A DNA stretch of 52,037 nt from Sporosarcina obsidiansis (GCF_009651005.1 NZ_WHVW01000023.1:1-52037); one strand, 5' to 3'; shown: positions 9,526 to 19,031, counted from the first letter of the stretch. The notes: generated by a model not told the origin, from the sequence alone. Numbers and translations are program-made.

Positions 9526-10356
9526 TCATGCTCGGATCTTCTTTCCAAAGAGCACGAGCAGCAATATCATCACTGAAGTTACCACAATTGTTCCTCCAGG
9601 TGCTATATCTAAATAATAAGCTGAAATGAGTCCAATGATCACCGCTACTTCACCGAAAATCACAGAATAGACGAGTGCTCCTTTATAACTTTTCGCCACT
9701 TGAATGGCTGCCGCTACGGGAAGCGTCATTAAAGATGAGACCAGTAAGATTCCAACAATTCGCATAGAAGCACCGATAACGAGCGCTGTAATCACCATAA
9801 ATGAGGCTTGAATCACTCGTTCATTAATACCCGAAACTTTCGCATACTCTGGATCAAAAGCCAGTGAAAATAACTCTTTATAAAGAAAGTATAAAAATAT
9901 TATTACGATGACAGCTATGAGTATAACAATATATAAATCCTGACGACTAACAGCAGAAACAGAACCGAATAGATAGCCGACGAGATCCGTTCCGAAACCT
10001 TTTGCTAACGATATAAATATTGCACCAAAGCCAATTCCTGCGGATAGAATAATAGGAATAGCCAGTTCTTCAAAGCTACGATACACTCTGCGTAACCGCT
10101 CAATTAGTAATGAACCAATAACAGCCGCACCCATCCCTAAGTAGACCGGATTTAATGTTGCAAATAATACTACTTGCTGACTCAAATAGAGACTACCTGC
10201 GATTCCTGCTAAGGCAACATGACTTAATGCATCAGAAATCATTGCCATACGTCGAACCACGATAAACAGGCCAAGCATTGGTGCAATCATTCCGATGATC
10301 AATCCTGACCACACAGCGTTTTGCAAAAATTCATAGGTGAAAATCGCTTCAATCAT
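9526..10356 (-). CDS. znuB: Zinc ABC transporter permease
   Basis: Membrane channel of an ABC-3 family metal importer, 276 residues with eight to nine hydrophobic segments. Family landmarks include the early GLIIGMIAPMLGLFIVVRRM, then SDALSHVALAG, and later SSLMTLPVAAAIQVAKS. It starts within the last codons of znuC (ATGA overlap of four bases), so the subunits are made together. No periplasmic-type binding protein gene (znuA/adcA) is in this window; it must be elsewhere. Zinc rather than manganese is inferred from zur and the Zur box. Confidence 0.9.
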   Translation of the reverse strand: MIEAIFTYEFLQNAVWSGLIIGMIAPMLGLFIVVRRMAMISDALSHVALAGIAGSLYLSQQVVLFATLNPVYLGMGAAVIGSLLIERLRRVYRSFEELAIPIILSAGIGFGAIFISLAKGFGTDLVGYLFGSVSAVSRQDLYIVILIAVIVIIFLYFLYKELFSLAFDPEYAKVSGINERVIQASFMVITALVIGASMRIVGILLVSSLMTLPVAAAIQVAKSYKGALVYSVIFGEVAVIIGLISAYYLDIAPGGTIVVTSVMILLLVLFGKKIRA

Positions 10357-11123
10357 TTGATAAGCTCCGTTTCTTTTTGATGAACCCGACGAATAGGATG
10401 ACCATACCAGCCAGATAACTCTGCTTCACTCATTTTTTCATAATCGGCATGGACTCCATGAAAATGAATGGTGCGATTCAAACAAGCTACATGAGTTGCC
10501 AGCTGTGTCACAAGATCAATTTCATGCGTCACCAATAAAATCGCGATGCCATAGTCACGATTCAACTCGCTAAGCATAGAATAAAAAGATTCAACATTTT
10601 GCCGATCAATCCCGACTGTCGGCTCATCCATAATAAGCAGTTCAGGTTTACCCACTAAAGCCCTGGCAATAAAAACACGCTGCTGTTGACCTCCAGAGAG
10701 ATTTCCAATACTCTCTCCATGGTAGTCAGACATTTTTACGACATGCAATGCATCCAGCGCTCGCTGTTCGTCTTCTTTAGTAAAGCGAGTAAAAAGACCT
10801 TTTTTACTCGTCAACCCACTTTTTACTACTTCAAGGACTGTCGCAGGAAACTTTGTTGTAAACGCATTAGATTTTTGTGAAACATATCCAATCCTTTGTT
10901 GTTCTTTAAATGAATCAATTGGGCCGCCAAATAACTGAATCGCCCCTTCTGTTGGCTTCAACAAACCTAATATAATTTTGAGCAACGTAGATTTTCCGGA
11001 ACCATTCGGGCCAATCAACGCCCAAAACTCTCCCTGCTTCACTTCTAAACTAACATCAGAAAGCGCCACGGAATGATGGTATTTATAATGAATATTTTCT
11101 AGTTTGATAATGGAATTTGTCAT
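10353..11123 (-). CDS. znuC: Zinc ABC transporter ATP-binding protein
   Basis: ATPase that powers zinc import with ZnuB. The 256-residue protein has Walker A GPNGSGKST, Q-loop YVSQK, ABC signature LSGGQQQR, Walker B LLIMDEPTVGID and the H-loop THEID. The second of two nearby ATGs is used, because AAAGGG is eight bases before it and only two before the first. It is the first gene of znuC-znuB-zur, with a Zur box directly between promoter and start. Confidence 0.93.
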   Translation of the reverse strand: MTNSIIKLENIHYKYHHSVALSDVSLEVKQGEFWALIGPNGSGKSTLLKIILGLLKPTEGAIQLFGGPIDSFKEQQRIGYVSQKSNAFTTKFPATVLEVVKSGLTSKKGLFTRFTKEDEQRALDALHVVKMSDYHGESIGNLSGGQQQRVFIARALVGKPELLIMDEPTVGIDRQNVESFYSMLSELNRDYGIAILLVTHEIDLVTQLATHVACLNRTIHFHGVHADYEKMSEAELSGWYGHPIRRVHQKETELIK

Positions 11124-11144
11124 ATACATATCCCTTTCTTTAAC

Positions 11145-11159
11145 TCGTAATCATTACGA
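11145..11159 (-). promoter_or_regulatory. Zur box (operator of znuC-znuB-zur)
   Basis: TCGTAATCATTACGA is a perfect 7-1-7 palindrome and matches the Bacillus Zur box consensus TCGTAATNATTACGA without a mismatch. It lies 21 bases upstream of znuC, just downstream of the predicted -10, so bound Zur would block the start of transcription. Confidence 0.93.
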
Positions 11160-11170
11160 TTACTTTATGA

Positions 11171-11199
11171 ATTATATAGGAATATGTGAAGGGATACAA
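11171..11199 (-). promoter_or_regulatory. SigA-type promoter of znuC-znuB-zur
   Basis: On the minus strand TTGTAT (11194-11199) and a perfect TATAAT (11171-11176) are 17 bases apart. The Zur box begins 11 bases further on. The -35 is weak (first three bases match), the -10 strong. Confidence 0.65.
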
Positions 11200-11222
11200 C
11201 TAATTGAAAGGAATTGATGAAA

Positions 11223-11465
11223 ATGGATTTGCTTCAGCTTATTCAGGAGATCAAACAGTTATCGGACGCAGAGGCAAAACAATATGCTGCCAGTTATGAT
11301 GTGCATCTATCCGTACAAGAAATTCAGAAATTACGCCCTTTATTAGATGAAGTATCATTGCATTGGCTATTTACTGGCATTCCTACTTCATTTATTGAAA
11401 AGATTTCTCATATTATTGGATATGAAAAAACCATGCTTTATTTAGAAGAATATAAACTGCAATAG
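11223..11465 (+). CDS. DUF2624 family protein (YqfT-like)
   Basis: Small helical protein of unknown function, about 80 residues, rich in Leu and Glu (LLQLIQEIKQLSDAEAKQYA). It corresponds to B. subtilis YqfT, which also lies beside nfo. AAAGGA is ten bases before the chosen ATG and four before an ATG two codons upstream (11217); either start is possible. It is transcribed away from znuC and ends at a strong bidirectional terminator that begins at its stop codon. Confidence 0.7.
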   Translation: MDLLQLIQEIKQLSDAEAKQYAASYDVHLSVQEIQKLRPLLDEVSLHWLFTGIPTSFIEKISHIIGYEKTMLYLEEYKLQ

Positions 11466-11499
11466 GAAAAGGCGTTGCGTGATTAGCAACGCCTTTTCC
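11465..11499. terminator. Bidirectional terminator between yqfT and nfo
   Basis: GGAAAAGGCGTTGC (11465-11478) pairs perfectly with GCAACGCCTTTTCC (11486-11499), a 14-pair stem with a 7-base loop. The stem has T4 on its 3' side and A4 on its 5' side, so it suits both converging transcripts. Confidence 0.85.
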
Positions 11500-11505
11500 A
11501 TACCA

Positions 11506-12408
11506 CTAATTTTTCAGTTCTTCTAACAAAGAAGGCGTGAACTGTTTGTTTTTCAGCATGTCAATTTCAATAGCATATGGTGCTTTTTTGTTTGCTTTGT
11601 CTATACCAACGAAAGGTGTTTCGAGTATTTTAGGAACGCCTTGGAACTTTGGATGATGAACAATATAGGCGAGCGGCTCAAAGCCAATATGGCCGAAACC
11701 GATATTTTCATGTCGGTCTTTTCCAGCACCGCGTTCGTTTTTGCTATCGTTCACATGAATGACCGAAATCCGCTCAAGTCCAACGATGCGATCGAATTCA
11801 TCCAATACCCCTTCAAAGTCATTGACAATATCGTACCCTGCGTCGTGTACGTGACACGTATCGAAGCAGACGGATAGTCGTTCATTATGTGTAACACCAT
11901 CTATTATTTGAGCAAGTTCATCAAAACTTCTGCCACATTCTGTTCCTTTGCCAGCCATCGTTTCCAATGCAATCCGGACATCAGCCTTCTCGGAAAGCAC
12001 TTCATTTAGGCCTTCAATAATCTTGGCGATACCTTGATCCGTCCCTGCTCCTACGTGGGCACCTGGATGAAGAACGATTTGATTGGCCATTAATGCTTGA
12101 GTTCGCTGGATTTCCTGCTGTAGAAAATCCACACCTAGGCGAAACGTTTCAGGTTTCGTTGTATTGGCGATATTGATGATATAGGGTGCATGAACCACAA
12201 TATTAGACTGCCCGTTAGCTTTCATATGAGCCGTTCCGGTCTCTATATTCAATTCTTCAATCGGTTTTCGTCTTGTATTTTGCGGTGCTCCCGTGTAGAT
12301 CATGAATGTGCTTGCTCCGTATCCAAGTGCTTCTTCACTGGATCCCAGCAACATTTTTTTGCCGCTCATTGATACGTGGGAGCCTAAAAGAATGTTAGTA
12401 GGTGTCAT
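11506..12408 (-). CDS. nfo: Endonuclease IV (AP endonuclease)
   Basis: Zinc-dependent apurinic/apyrimidinic endonuclease of base-excision repair, 300 residues. It is a TIM barrel with metal-binding motifs typical of AP-endonuclease family 2: [45 protein letters not shown] and [21 protein letters not shown]. The ATG overlaps the stop of cshB by one base (TAATG), so translation is probably coupled; the closest AGGAG is 15 bases upstream. In spore formers Nfo helps repair spore DNA during outgrowth. Confidence 0.96.
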   Translation of the reverse strand: MTPTNILLGSHVSMSGKKMLLGSSEEALGYGASTFMIYTGAPQNTRRKPIEELNIETGTAHMKANGQSNIVVHAPYIINIANTTKPETFRLGVDFLQQEIQRTQALMANQIVLHPGAHVGAGTDQGIAKIIEGLNEVLSEKADVRIALETMAGKGTECGRSFDELAQIIDGVTHNERLSVCFDTCHVHDAGYDIVNDFEGVLDEFDRIVGLERISVIHVNDSKNERGAGKDRHENIGFGHIGFEPLAYIVHHPKFQGVPKILETPFVGIDKANKKAPYAIEIDMLKNKQFTPSLLEELKN

Positions 12409-13700
12409 TATTTTTTCTTCATTCTCCTTTGTCTCTTTTTGAACTTCTCTTGTTCTGCAGCCATTTTTTTCTTATACCCTGGCTTCACTTTATCAGGCTT
12501 ACGAATTATAGAGACAGCTTTCTTATCAATTTCATCTATTTCTCTCACACGTTTCTTACGGGCTTGCCGCTCCTTGACTTCAATCCATTCCCCATTTTTT
12601 ACGTCTTCATGGACAAACGGAATGCCAAGTTTTTCAATCCGATTGATCTGATCTTCATCTGACGGAGCATATAATGTAATCGCCATGCCGCCAAGACCCG
12701 CTCTAGCTGTTCGACCCACGCGATGAATGAAAAACTCTAGGTCTTCCGGTAATTCAAAATTAATGACATGACTAACACCTGGAATATCAATACCTCTAGC
12801 AGCTAGATCCGTTGCGACAATATATTGATATTCCAAATCTCGTACTTGTTTCATCATCCGCGTCCGTTCGCGAGGCGTCAAATCACCATGAATACGGCCC
12901 GGTTTATAACCATGCGATGCTAAATAGTCAGCAAGTTCATCTGCATTTTGTTTAGTATTCGTGAAAATGATAGCTAGATATGGCTGGATAGCATCCATTA
13001 CATGAAGCAATTTCTTTTTTTTGTCCATACTTCTAACCGGAACTAAAGAATAATGCATATTCTCTGTCAGCGGCTTTTTATCGTCCATCTGTACATGAAT
13101 AGGTGAGTTCATATATTTAGCTAAAAATGGTTTCAACTTCTCTGGAATGGTTGCTGAGAATACATACATGCTAAGCTTCTCTGGCATCCGTGAAGCGAAT
13201 TGATCAATATCCTCAATGAATCCCATATCAAAAGCTAAATCTGCCTCATCAATCACGAGAGAAGTCGCTGTATGGATAGGTAGCGCACCCGTTTCTGCCA
13301 TGTCACGTATACGTCCTGGTGTCCCAACGATAATATGAGGAGTAATTCGCAGGCGGTCTGCAGATCTTTTTTTATCTGTCCCTCCGATTAAAATGGCAGT
13401 TTTAATGTCAGTATCTTCAATCAGCTTTTTTAATTCTGTATGAAGCTGTGTAGCTAATTCACGGGTTGGTGCTGTAATCACCGTTTGAAGTTCATCTTTA
13501 TCCGTATCAATTTTCTCGACAAGTGGAATAAGAAAACTATGTGATTTTCCCGTACCTGTATGTGCTTGTCCAATAGCACTTGTATTCTTTAAGATGAGTG
13601 GAATCATCTCTTTCTGTATGGGTGTTGGTTCTTCAAAACCTAATTTTTGAATAGCTTCCCTCAAAAACGGTTTAAATTGATAATCTGTAAATTTCGACAT
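12408..13700 (-). CDS. cshB: DEAD-box RNA helicase CshB
   Basis: ATP-dependent RNA helicase, 430 residues, used in cold adaptation and RNA turnover. Motifs in order: Q-motif region [10 protein letters not shown], Walker [24 protein letters not shown] in [13 protein letters not shown], and motif [12 protein letters not shown]. The C-terminal tail is strongly basic ([21 protein letters not shown]), typical for RNA contact. It lies upstream of nfo with a one-base overlap, the B. subtilis arrangement. AGAGGAGG precedes the ATG. Confidence 0.94.
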   Translation of the reverse strand: MSKFTDYQFKPFLREAIQKLGFEEPTPIQKEMIPLILKNTSAIGQAHTGTGKSHSFLIPLVEKIDTDKDELQTVITAPTRELATQLHTELKKLIEDTDIKTAILIGGTDKKRSADRLRITPHIIVGTPGRIRDMAETGALPIHTATSLVIDEADLAFDMGFIEDIDQFASRMPEKLSMYVFSATIPEKLKPFLAKYMNSPIHVQMDDKKPLTENMHYSLVPVRSMDKKKKLLHVMDAIQPYLAIIFTNTKQNADELADYLASHGYKPGRIHGDLTPRERTRMMKQVRDLEYQYIVATDLAARGIDIPGVSHVINFELPEDLEFFIHRVGRTARAGLGGMAITLYAPSDEDQINRIEKLGIPFVHEDVKNGEWIEVKERQARKKRVREIDEIDKKAVSIIRKPDKVKPGYKKKMAAEQEKFKKRQRRMKKK

Positions 13701-13726
13701 ATCGTTCCTCCTCTAGCGTATTTCTT

Positions 13727-13735
13727 ATTGTAACA
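13727..13735 (-). promoter_or_regulatory. Extended -10 promoter of cshB-nfo
   Basis: On the minus strand TGTTACAAT is an extended -10 (TGn plus TACAAT) 27 bases before the cshB start. No good -35 is visible, as is usual for extended -10 promoters. Confidence 0.5.
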
Positions 13736-13813
13736 TGATTCGGTGCCATCAGTTGTTTTTTTCGCATAGGATATGAAGAGAAGTACCTAAAACTTTTCAG
13801 GAAGGAGTTCGTG

Positions 13814-14281
13814 ATGAGATATCAATCATTTTATCCGTTTAGTAATAACCAGCCACCCATGAGACCCGGTCCCCCTCCGTCACCAATGCCAGGTGGTGGA
13901 ATTCCTGGAGGTGGGATGCGACAGCCTTTCGCTCAAGGCATGATGCCGTCAAATCAAGGATTGCAACAGGCAGGCGGAAGCGGGCAACAAGCAGGCAGTG
14001 GAAATCTCCCTTCAAGAGCAGATCAATACATGCAGACTGCAAATCGTTTTCTAAATACGGCACAACAATTCGCGCCACTCGTGCAACAATTCGCTCCGAT
14101 GGTCCAAAACTTACCTGCAATGTGGAAATTATATAAAGGGTTCCAATCCATGCCCAATGCGCCTGTCACACAAAATCCAATTCGCCCAGGAAGCTCACCC
14201 GCATCTCAAGGGGCGCCCACATCGGCCGCTACACCAGTTAACCAACCATCCACACCACGTATTTTCCAACCTCCCTTCTGA
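13814..14281 (+). CDS. YqfQ/VrrA-like low-complexity protein
   Basis: 155-residue protein with a Pro/Gly/Met/Gln-rich N-terminal half (PMRPGPPPSPMPGGGIPGGG), a short conserved helical centre (residues about 70-110, ending in LPAMWKLYKGF), and a Pro/Ser/Thr-rich tail. This layout and its place between cshB and ispH match the YqfQ-like family of Bacillales, for which I know no established biochemical function. GAAGGAG is six bases before the ATG; a GTG codon directly upstream is a less likely start. Confidence 0.75.
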   Translation: MRYQSFYPFSNNQPPMRPGPPPSPMPGGGIPGGGMRQPFAQGMMPSNQGLQQAGGSGQQAGSGNLPSRADQYMQTANRFLNTAQQFAPLVQQFAPMVQNLPAMWKLYKGFQSMPNAPVTQNPIRPGSSPASQGAPTSAATPVNQPSTPRIFQPPF

Positions 14282-14286
14282 ACTCT

Positions 14287-14315
14287 TTGAATCACCCATC
14301 AATCTCCGCTATAAT
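14287..14315 (+). promoter_or_regulatory. SigA promoter of ispH
   Basis: TTGAAT (14287-14292) and a perfect TATAAT (14310-14315) with a 17-base spacer lie 35 bases before the ispH start, directly after the yqfQ stop. Confidence 0.75.
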
Positions 14316-14350
14316 GAAAGAGAAGTTATTTGAGGAGTGGAGTGGAAAAA

Positions 14351-15316
14351 ATGAAAGTGATCAAGATTTCACCAAGAGGTTATTGTTATGGTGTGGTTGA
14401 TGCGATGGTCATTGCTAGAAATGCAGCACTTGATCCATCCCTGCCGAGACCCATTTATATATTAGGCATGATCGTCCACAATAAACATGTTACAGATGCA
14501 TTTGAGGAAGATGGAATTATTACGCTGGATGGTGAAAACCGTCTAGATATTTTACGTAAAGTCGATAAGGGAACAGTGATCTATACGGCACACGGAGTTT
14601 CTCCAGAAGTTCGGAAGCTTGCGAAAGAGAAGGGCCTAGTCGCGATTGATGCCACATGTCCCGATGTCTCTGTCACGCATCATTTGATTGAGGAAAAAGT
14701 CGCTGAAGGATATGACATCCTCTACATCGGCAAAAAGAATCATCCTGAGCCTGAAGGGGCAATTGGTGTAGCGCCTGAATCTGTTCATTTGATTGAAAGA
14801 CTGGAAGATATCGATAAATTGGATATTACAAACGAACGTCTGCTAGTAACCAATCAAACGACGATGAGTCAATGGGATGTAGCCCATCTAATGGAAGAGT
14901 TACAACGCAAGTTCCCGCATATTGAAGTGCACCAGGAAATTTGTCTGGCTACACAAGTAAGACAGGAAGCAGTTGCTGAGCAAGCTGGAGAAGCGGATCT
15001 ACTCATCGTTGTGGGCGATCCGAAAAGTAATAACTCCAACCGTCTAACGCAAGTTTCAGTGGAAATCGCTAATACACCTTCCTATCGCATTTCAGACGTC
15101 TCTGAGATTGATCCAGCATGGTTGATGGATATCGAAACTGTTGCTGTCACTGCAGGTGCTTCTACACCAACTGTGATTGTTAGAGAAGTTATCAGTTACT
15201 TAAACGATTTCGATGCCGCAGACCCTGCTACACATCCTCCAGTACGGCAATTTAAACTGGAGAAAATCTTACCCAAGATTAAGAATCCAAGTCCAGTTAT
15301 CCGGATCGAACCATAA
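14351..15316 (+). CDS. ispH: 4-hydroxy-3-methylbut-2-enyl diphosphate reductase
   Basis: Last enzyme of the MEP pathway; makes IPP and DMAPP from HMBPP with a [4Fe-4S] cluster. The 321-residue protein opens with [15 protein letters not shown] (first cluster Cys), has ATCPDV (second) and EICLATQ (third), with [17 protein letters not shown] and [10 protein letters not shown] as substrate-binding motifs. The chosen ATG has GGAG eight bases upstream; a GTG nine bases earlier is possible. It has its own SigA promoter and terminator. Confidence 0.97.
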   Translation: MKVIKISPRGYCYGVVDAMVIARNAALDPSLPRPIYILGMIVHNKHVTDAFEEDGIITLDGENRLDILRKVDKGTVIYTAHGVSPEVRKLAKEKGLVAIDATCPDVSVTHHLIEEKVAEGYDILYIGKKNHPEPEGAIGVAPESVHLIERLEDIDKLDITNERLLVTNQTTMSQWDVAHLMEELQRKFPHIEVHQEICLATQVRQEAVAEQAGEADLLIVVGDPKSNNSNRLTQVSVEIANTPSYRISDVSEIDPAWLMDIETVAVTAGASTPTVIVREVISYLNDFDAADPATHPPVRQFKLEKILPKIKNPSPVIRIEP

Positions 15317-15331
15317 GCATCCTATACGAAT

Positions 15332-15370
15332 AAACCGACAAGAGAATGGATTTCCTCTTGTCGGTTTTTT
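15332..15370 (+). terminator. Intrinsic terminator of ispH
   Basis: AAACCGACAAGAG (15332-15344) pairs perfectly with CTCTTGTCGGTTT (15355-15367) and ends in T6. The A-rich 5' side would also allow use by the converging minus-strand transcript. Confidence 0.85.
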
Positions 15371-15396
15371 CTATTGTCACTTATCCACGCCAATAA

Positions 15397-16515
15397 TTAT
15401 AGAAACTGAAAAGGTTCTGTTATGATTTTAGATTCCATAAACTCTATGTCAAATTTCTTTTCTTTACAAAGCTTGGCTAGTTTGTCTGCGACTCCTTGGA
15501 TCATGATTTTTTCAATATTATGTCCAGGATCCACTACAGCTAGTCCCATCGCTTGCGCATCGTGTGCGATATGGTAGTATAAATCGCCTGTCACTAGAAC
15601 GTCTGCACCTTTGCGTTTAGCCGCTGTAATGTATTTATTGCCATCGCCTCCGAGTACTGCTACTTTACGTATTATGGAAGTAGCATCTCCAACAAAACGT
15701 AAGGCGGGTACTTGGAATACAGTTTTGACATGCTCTGCGAATTGCTTCAATGTCATACTCTCGTTTACATATCCAATTCTTCCAATACCTTGCACGTTCG
15801 TTTTTTGTTCCATCTTGAATAAATCGAAAGCCGGCTCTTCATACGGATGTGCGGCAAATAATGTTTTGATGACTTTCGCCTGAAGATTTTCCGGAAAAAC
15901 GACTTCAATTCTTTCCTCATCGACTAAGGTAGGAACCCCTACTTCTCCGATCGTTGGGTTTGCTCCGTCAACCGGCGTAAAACGTCCCACCCCTTGTGAA
16001 CTGAAACTGCATCCTACATAATCTCCAATCGCACCTGCACCGGCTGCCGCTAATTCATAGCGCAATTGATCTGCATCAGCTTCTGGACAAAAGACAGCCA
16101 ATTTCACTAAATGCTCTGAATGTGTCACTTCAATCGGTTCTGTCTCTGTAAGATCGAGACGTGCCGCTAACATATCATTGACACCACCTTGTGCAATATC
16201 TAGATTTGTATGTGCGGCATAGACAGTGATATCGTTTTTAATGCACTTCTCAATCATCTTACCTTGCGGTGTGTCGGTTGATATTGTTTTAAGTGGACGA
16301 AATAATGGAGGGTGATGCGCGATAATAAGATTGGCACCTTGCTCAATCGCCTCGTCAATCACTAGTTCATTCACATCTAACGTGATGAGCACTTTGTTTA
16401 CTTGGCGATTCAATTGACCAATATGCAAACCGACTGGATCTCCCTCAAAGGCCAGTCTCTTTGGTGACCACGTTTCTAAAACTTCAATGATTTGATGTCC
16501 ATTTACTTTTTTCAT
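15397..16515 (-). CDS. Nif3-like dinuclear metal centre protein (YqfO-like)
   Basis: Protein of the Nif3/YbgI family, 372 residues, often labelled GTP cyclohydrolase I type 2 homologue; the true reaction is not settled. Metal ligands are visible in LIIAHHPPLF, in AAHTNLD and near the C-terminus in DPGHNIEK. The middle (about residues 125-230) is the PII-like insert found in Firmicute members, with the motif HPYEEPAFDL. It overlaps trmK by four bases and is translated after it, as in B. subtilis yqfN-yqfO. Confidence 0.88.
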   Translation of the reverse strand: MKKVNGHQIIEVLETWSPKRLAFEGDPVGLHIGQLNRQVNKVLITLDVNELVIDEAIEQGANLIIAHHPPLFRPLKTISTDTPQGKMIEKCIKNDITVYAAHTNLDIAQGGVNDMLAARLDLTETEPIEVTHSEHLVKLAVFCPEADADQLRYELAAAGAGAIGDYVGCSFSSQGVGRFTPVDGANPTIGEVGVPTLVDEERIEVVFPENLQAKVIKTLFAAHPYEEPAFDLFKMEQKTNVQGIGRIGYVNESMTLKQFAEHVKTVFQVPALRFVGDATSIIRKVAVLGGDGNKYITAAKRKGADVLVTGDLYYHIAHDAQAMGLAVVDPGHNIEKIMIQGVADKLAKLCKEKKFDIEFMESKIITEPFQFL

Positions 16516-17210
16516 GTAGCTAACACCTTCCTGACTATTTCATAATTATTCAGAATGGAAGATTTTTTCTGTCGAATCTCTTCTGTTTGTTCTGCTTTGT
16601 CAAGTGCTGCTACTACGCGCCTCCACTCTCTCATTTCTCTTTCCCATTTCTCCCGAAAAACAGCTGTGCACTTTTCTCGTAAGATGGGCCCGACTAGGAG
16701 GTCTGTTGGTGAATAATTCGCCGTTCCTCTCTCCAACACAAGAATTTCATATATTTTCCCGTCTTCTTGCATAATCTCTTCATCTACTAGCTGAAAATCA
16801 TTTTCTACTGCCCACTGTCTAATCGCAATCGCATGCAAATTCGGCTGTGTAATAATACGTTTCACACTGGCAAGACGATCTTTCCCTTCATTCAAAATGG
16901 TAGTAATTAATGTTCCGCCCATCCCTGCAATCGTAATCGTTTCTACTCCGTCAGTTTCTTCAATTGCAAACAATCCATTCGCTAACCGGACTTGTATGCG
17001 ATCAGAAAAACCATTCGCTTGGACATTGCGCTTTGCTGATTCAAACGGCCCTTTTACTACTTCCCCTGCTATTGCTCGTTGAATGACTCCCTTATTCACC
17101 AAATAACATGGTAAATACGCATGATCGCTACCGATATCCGCCAGTATCGTGTCTTTAGGAACAAACCCTGCCACTGCAGCAAGGCGTTCCGATAAGTGAT
17201 TGGTGTTCAT
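16512..17210 (-). CDS. trmK: tRNA (adenine(22)-N(1))-methyltransferase
   Basis: S-adenosylmethionine-dependent enzyme that methylates A22 in some tRNAs. The 232-residue protein has the class I methyltransferase motif I LADIGSDHAYLP near the N-terminus, IAGEVVKGP (motif II) and TIAGMGGTLI (motif IV region), then a helical C-terminal domain. The start is the ATG preceded by AAAGGCGG; the open frame runs 40 codons further upstream but through the cytochrome terminator. It overlaps the Nif3-like gene by four bases. Confidence 0.92.
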   Translation of the reverse strand: MNTNHLSERLAAVAGFVPKDTILADIGSDHAYLPCYLVNKGVIQRAIAGEVVKGPFESAKRNVQANGFSDRIQVRLANGLFAIEETDGVETITIAGMGGTLITTILNEGKDRLASVKRIITQPNLHAIAIRQWAVENDFQLVDEEIMQEDGKIYEILVLERGTANYSPTDLLVGPILREKCTAVFREKWEREMREWRRVVAALDKAEQTEEIRQKKSSILNNYEIVRKVLAT

Positions 17211-17267
17211 ATATTCCCGCCTTTCATTCCATTCTATTGTATATTCGGCAACTTCTACATGCAATGT

Positions 17268-17313
17268 AAAAGAGCTATTAAACCAGGACATACCTTGGTT
17301 TAATAGCTCTTTT
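17268..17313 (-). terminator. Strong terminator after the cytochrome c gene
   Basis: An 18-base perfect inverted repeat (arms 17268-17285 and 17296-17313) starts 14 bases past the cytochrome stop. The minus-strand arm ends in T4. It separates the cytochrome gene from trmK. Confidence 0.85.
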
Positions 17314-17326
17314 AATAAGTAAGCAA

Positions 17327-17701
17327 TCATTTTAGTGATAAAATGTAGTCAACCATTTCATCTATGTTCTCGTCTGGAACAAGTCCAGCAGGCATTGCAG
17401 TTCCTGGAACTCCGTCTTTGATTGCAGCATGTAATGCATCAGCATCTAATGATGTGCCAGCTAGTGCAGGCCCCATTCCACCGGATAAGTTATCTCCGTG
17501 ACAACTTACACACTTTTGCTGTGCGACAGCTTCCGCATCAAATTCGCCGGTATTTGCATTTTCTTCTGTAGTAGTGCCTTCTTCTTCGTTAGCACCAGCA
17601 ATTTCTTCTTTTTGATCTAAACCATAAAGTGACATGAAGAAAATCAGTCCAATTCCGAGCGCGAAAATCAAAAGAAAAGGTACAACAGGATTTTTATTCA
17701 T
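17327..17701 (-). CDS. cccA: Membrane-anchored cytochrome c (c550-type)
   Basis: Electron carrier on the outer face of the membrane, 124 residues. An N-terminal hydrophobic anchor (residues 6-25) is followed by an acidic Glu/Thr/Asn-rich linker (about 30-52) and a small cytochrome domain with one haem site, CVSCH, and a likely Met ligand in GTAMPAG. This layout matches B. subtilis CccA, which also lies next to sigA and trmK. The ATG seven bases after GGAGGG is the start. Two short inverted repeats flank the gene. Confidence 0.88.
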   Translation of the reverse strand: MNKNPVVPFLLIFALGIGLIFFMSLYGLDQKEEIAGANEEEGTTTEENANTGEFDAEAVAQQKCVSCHGDNLSGGMGPALAGTSLDADALHAAIKDGVPGTAMPAGLVPDENIDEMVDYILSLK

Positions 17702-17738
17702 TGGATTACCCTCCTTCACCAGAATCTATTCTGTAAAA

Positions 17739-17770
17739 GATACAGTACACAATTAACATTGTACTGTATC
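17739..17770 (-). terminator. Inverted repeat, probable terminator of the acyl-CoA dehydrogenase gene
   Basis: GATACAGTACA (17739-17749) pairs perfectly with TGTACTGTATC (17760-17770) around 10 bases. On the minus strand TTTTAC follows. It stands 90 bases past the dehydrogenase stop and 38 bases before the cytochrome start, so it could also act as an operator of the latter. Confidence 0.5.
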
Positions 17771-17860
17771 TATGGGAAAACTGAAAGTGTTATTGAACGA
17801 CTTTTCACCTTTTGTGACAGAATGGACATATTTAATTTAATTCAATAGAATTCTCTTAAT

Positions 17861-19000
17861 TTAACAACCGATTTGTCTCGCAATCACCATACGCTGTACT
17901 TCTGAAGTCCCTTCCCCTATCTCTAGGAGCTTGGCATCACGTAAATAACGCTCTACTTCATATTCACGCATATAGCCGTAACCCCCGTGTATTTGAATGG
18001 CTTCATTGGCAATCTCCATCGCAATTTCAGAAGCGTACAATTTACACATAGACGCCTCTTTCGTAAACTTCCTACCTTGATCTTTCAACCACGCTGCTTT
18101 ATAGACCATATTCCGTGCTAGTTCGATCTTCATCGCCATATCCGCCAACTTAAACTGGGTAATCTGGAATGAAGATAGTGTCTTTCCAAATTGCTTGCGT
18201 TCTTTTGAATAACGCAATGCTCTGTCATAAGCTGCCTGTGCGATTCCTACTGCCATGGCTCCAATTCCGATACGCCCCCCATCGAGGGTTACTAAAAACT
18301 GTTGGAATCCTTTTCCTCTTTTACCGAGTAAGTTCTCTTCGGGCACGACGACTTGATCTAACCATAATTCTGTCGTATTGGACGCATGAAGTCCCATCTT
18401 TTCATATTTATCGATAACCGTGAAGCCTTCTGAATTAGTGGGCACGATAATAGCACTTATCTCTTTCTGGCCTTCCTGGCGCCCTGTCACCGCTGTAATG
18501 GCTAAATGCTTTGCATAGCTGGCATTCGTAATATAAACTTTTGAACCGTTAATGGTGAAATGGCTGCCGTCTGATACGGCAAACGTTTCGGTACCGCCCG
18601 CATCTGATCCAGCATTCGGCTCGGTCAGTCCAAACGCACCGAGAGATTGGCCCGTACAAATTGGCGTCAGATACATTTGTTTTTGTTGTTCCGTACCAAA
18701 TAAATATAACGGTGCACCGCCTAATGAAATATGGGCTGAGTACGTAATTCCAGTAGATGCACAAGCTCGGCTCAATTCTTCTGTTACAATGGCAAAACTA
18801 ATCGTGTCAGCTCCTGACCCACCGTATTTTTCAGGGAAAGGCAAACCCATCATTCCCATTTCAGATAGTTCTTTGAAAATTTCAACAGGAAATCGCCCCG
18901 TTCTGTCACGTTCCACTGCACCTGGCGCAACCTCTTCATTCGCAAAATCTCTCATTAGCTTCTTCACCATTTGCTGTTCTTGAGTTAAATCAAAATTCAT
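17861..19000 (-). CDS. Acyl-CoA dehydrogenase
   Basis: FAD enzyme of fatty-acid or branched-chain amino-acid oxidation; forms the 2,3-double bond of acyl-CoA and passes electrons to ETF. The 379-residue protein has the usual three domains: helical N-terminus, central beta domain (AFGLTEPNAGSDAGGT, YITNASYA) and helical C-terminus. IHGGYGYMREYEVERYLRD and the catalytic glutamate in EIGEGTSEVQ are present. It resembles B. subtilis AcdA in length, but chain-length specificity cannot be told. The second of two nearby ATGs is the start, since GAGAGG touches the first. It is a single gene between cccA and sigA, where B. subtilis has none, with its own promoter and a cre-like site. Confidence 0.93.
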   Translation of the reverse strand: MNFDLTQEQQMVKKLMRDFANEEVAPGAVERDRTGRFPVEIFKELSEMGMMGLPFPEKYGGSGADTISFAIVTEELSRACASTGITYSAHISLGGAPLYLFGTEQQKQMYLTPICTGQSLGAFGLTEPNAGSDAGGTETFAVSDGSHFTINGSKVYITNASYAKHLAITAVTGRQEGQKEISAIIVPTNSEGFTVIDKYEKMGLHASNTTELWLDQVVVPEENLLGKRGKGFQQFLVTLDGGRIGIGAMAVGIAQAAYDRALRYSKERKQFGKTLSSFQITQFKLADMAMKIELARNMVYKAAWLKDQGRKFTKEASMCKLYASEIAMEIANEAIQIHGGYGYMREYEVERYLRDAKLLEIGEGTSEVQRMVIARQIGC

Positions 19001-19017
19001 TTTGATCATCCTCTCTA

Positions 19018-19031
19018 TGAAAGCCTTTACA
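19018..19031. promoter_or_regulatory. cre-like site (candidate CcpA operator)
   Basis: TGAAAGCCTTTACA matches the cre consensus TGWAANCGNTNWCA with one mismatch in the centre. It lies between the -10 and the ribosome site of the acyl-CoA dehydrogenase gene, a position for repression by CcpA. Carbon repression of fatty-acid oxidation genes is known in Bacillus; binding here is inferred. Confidence 0.5.
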
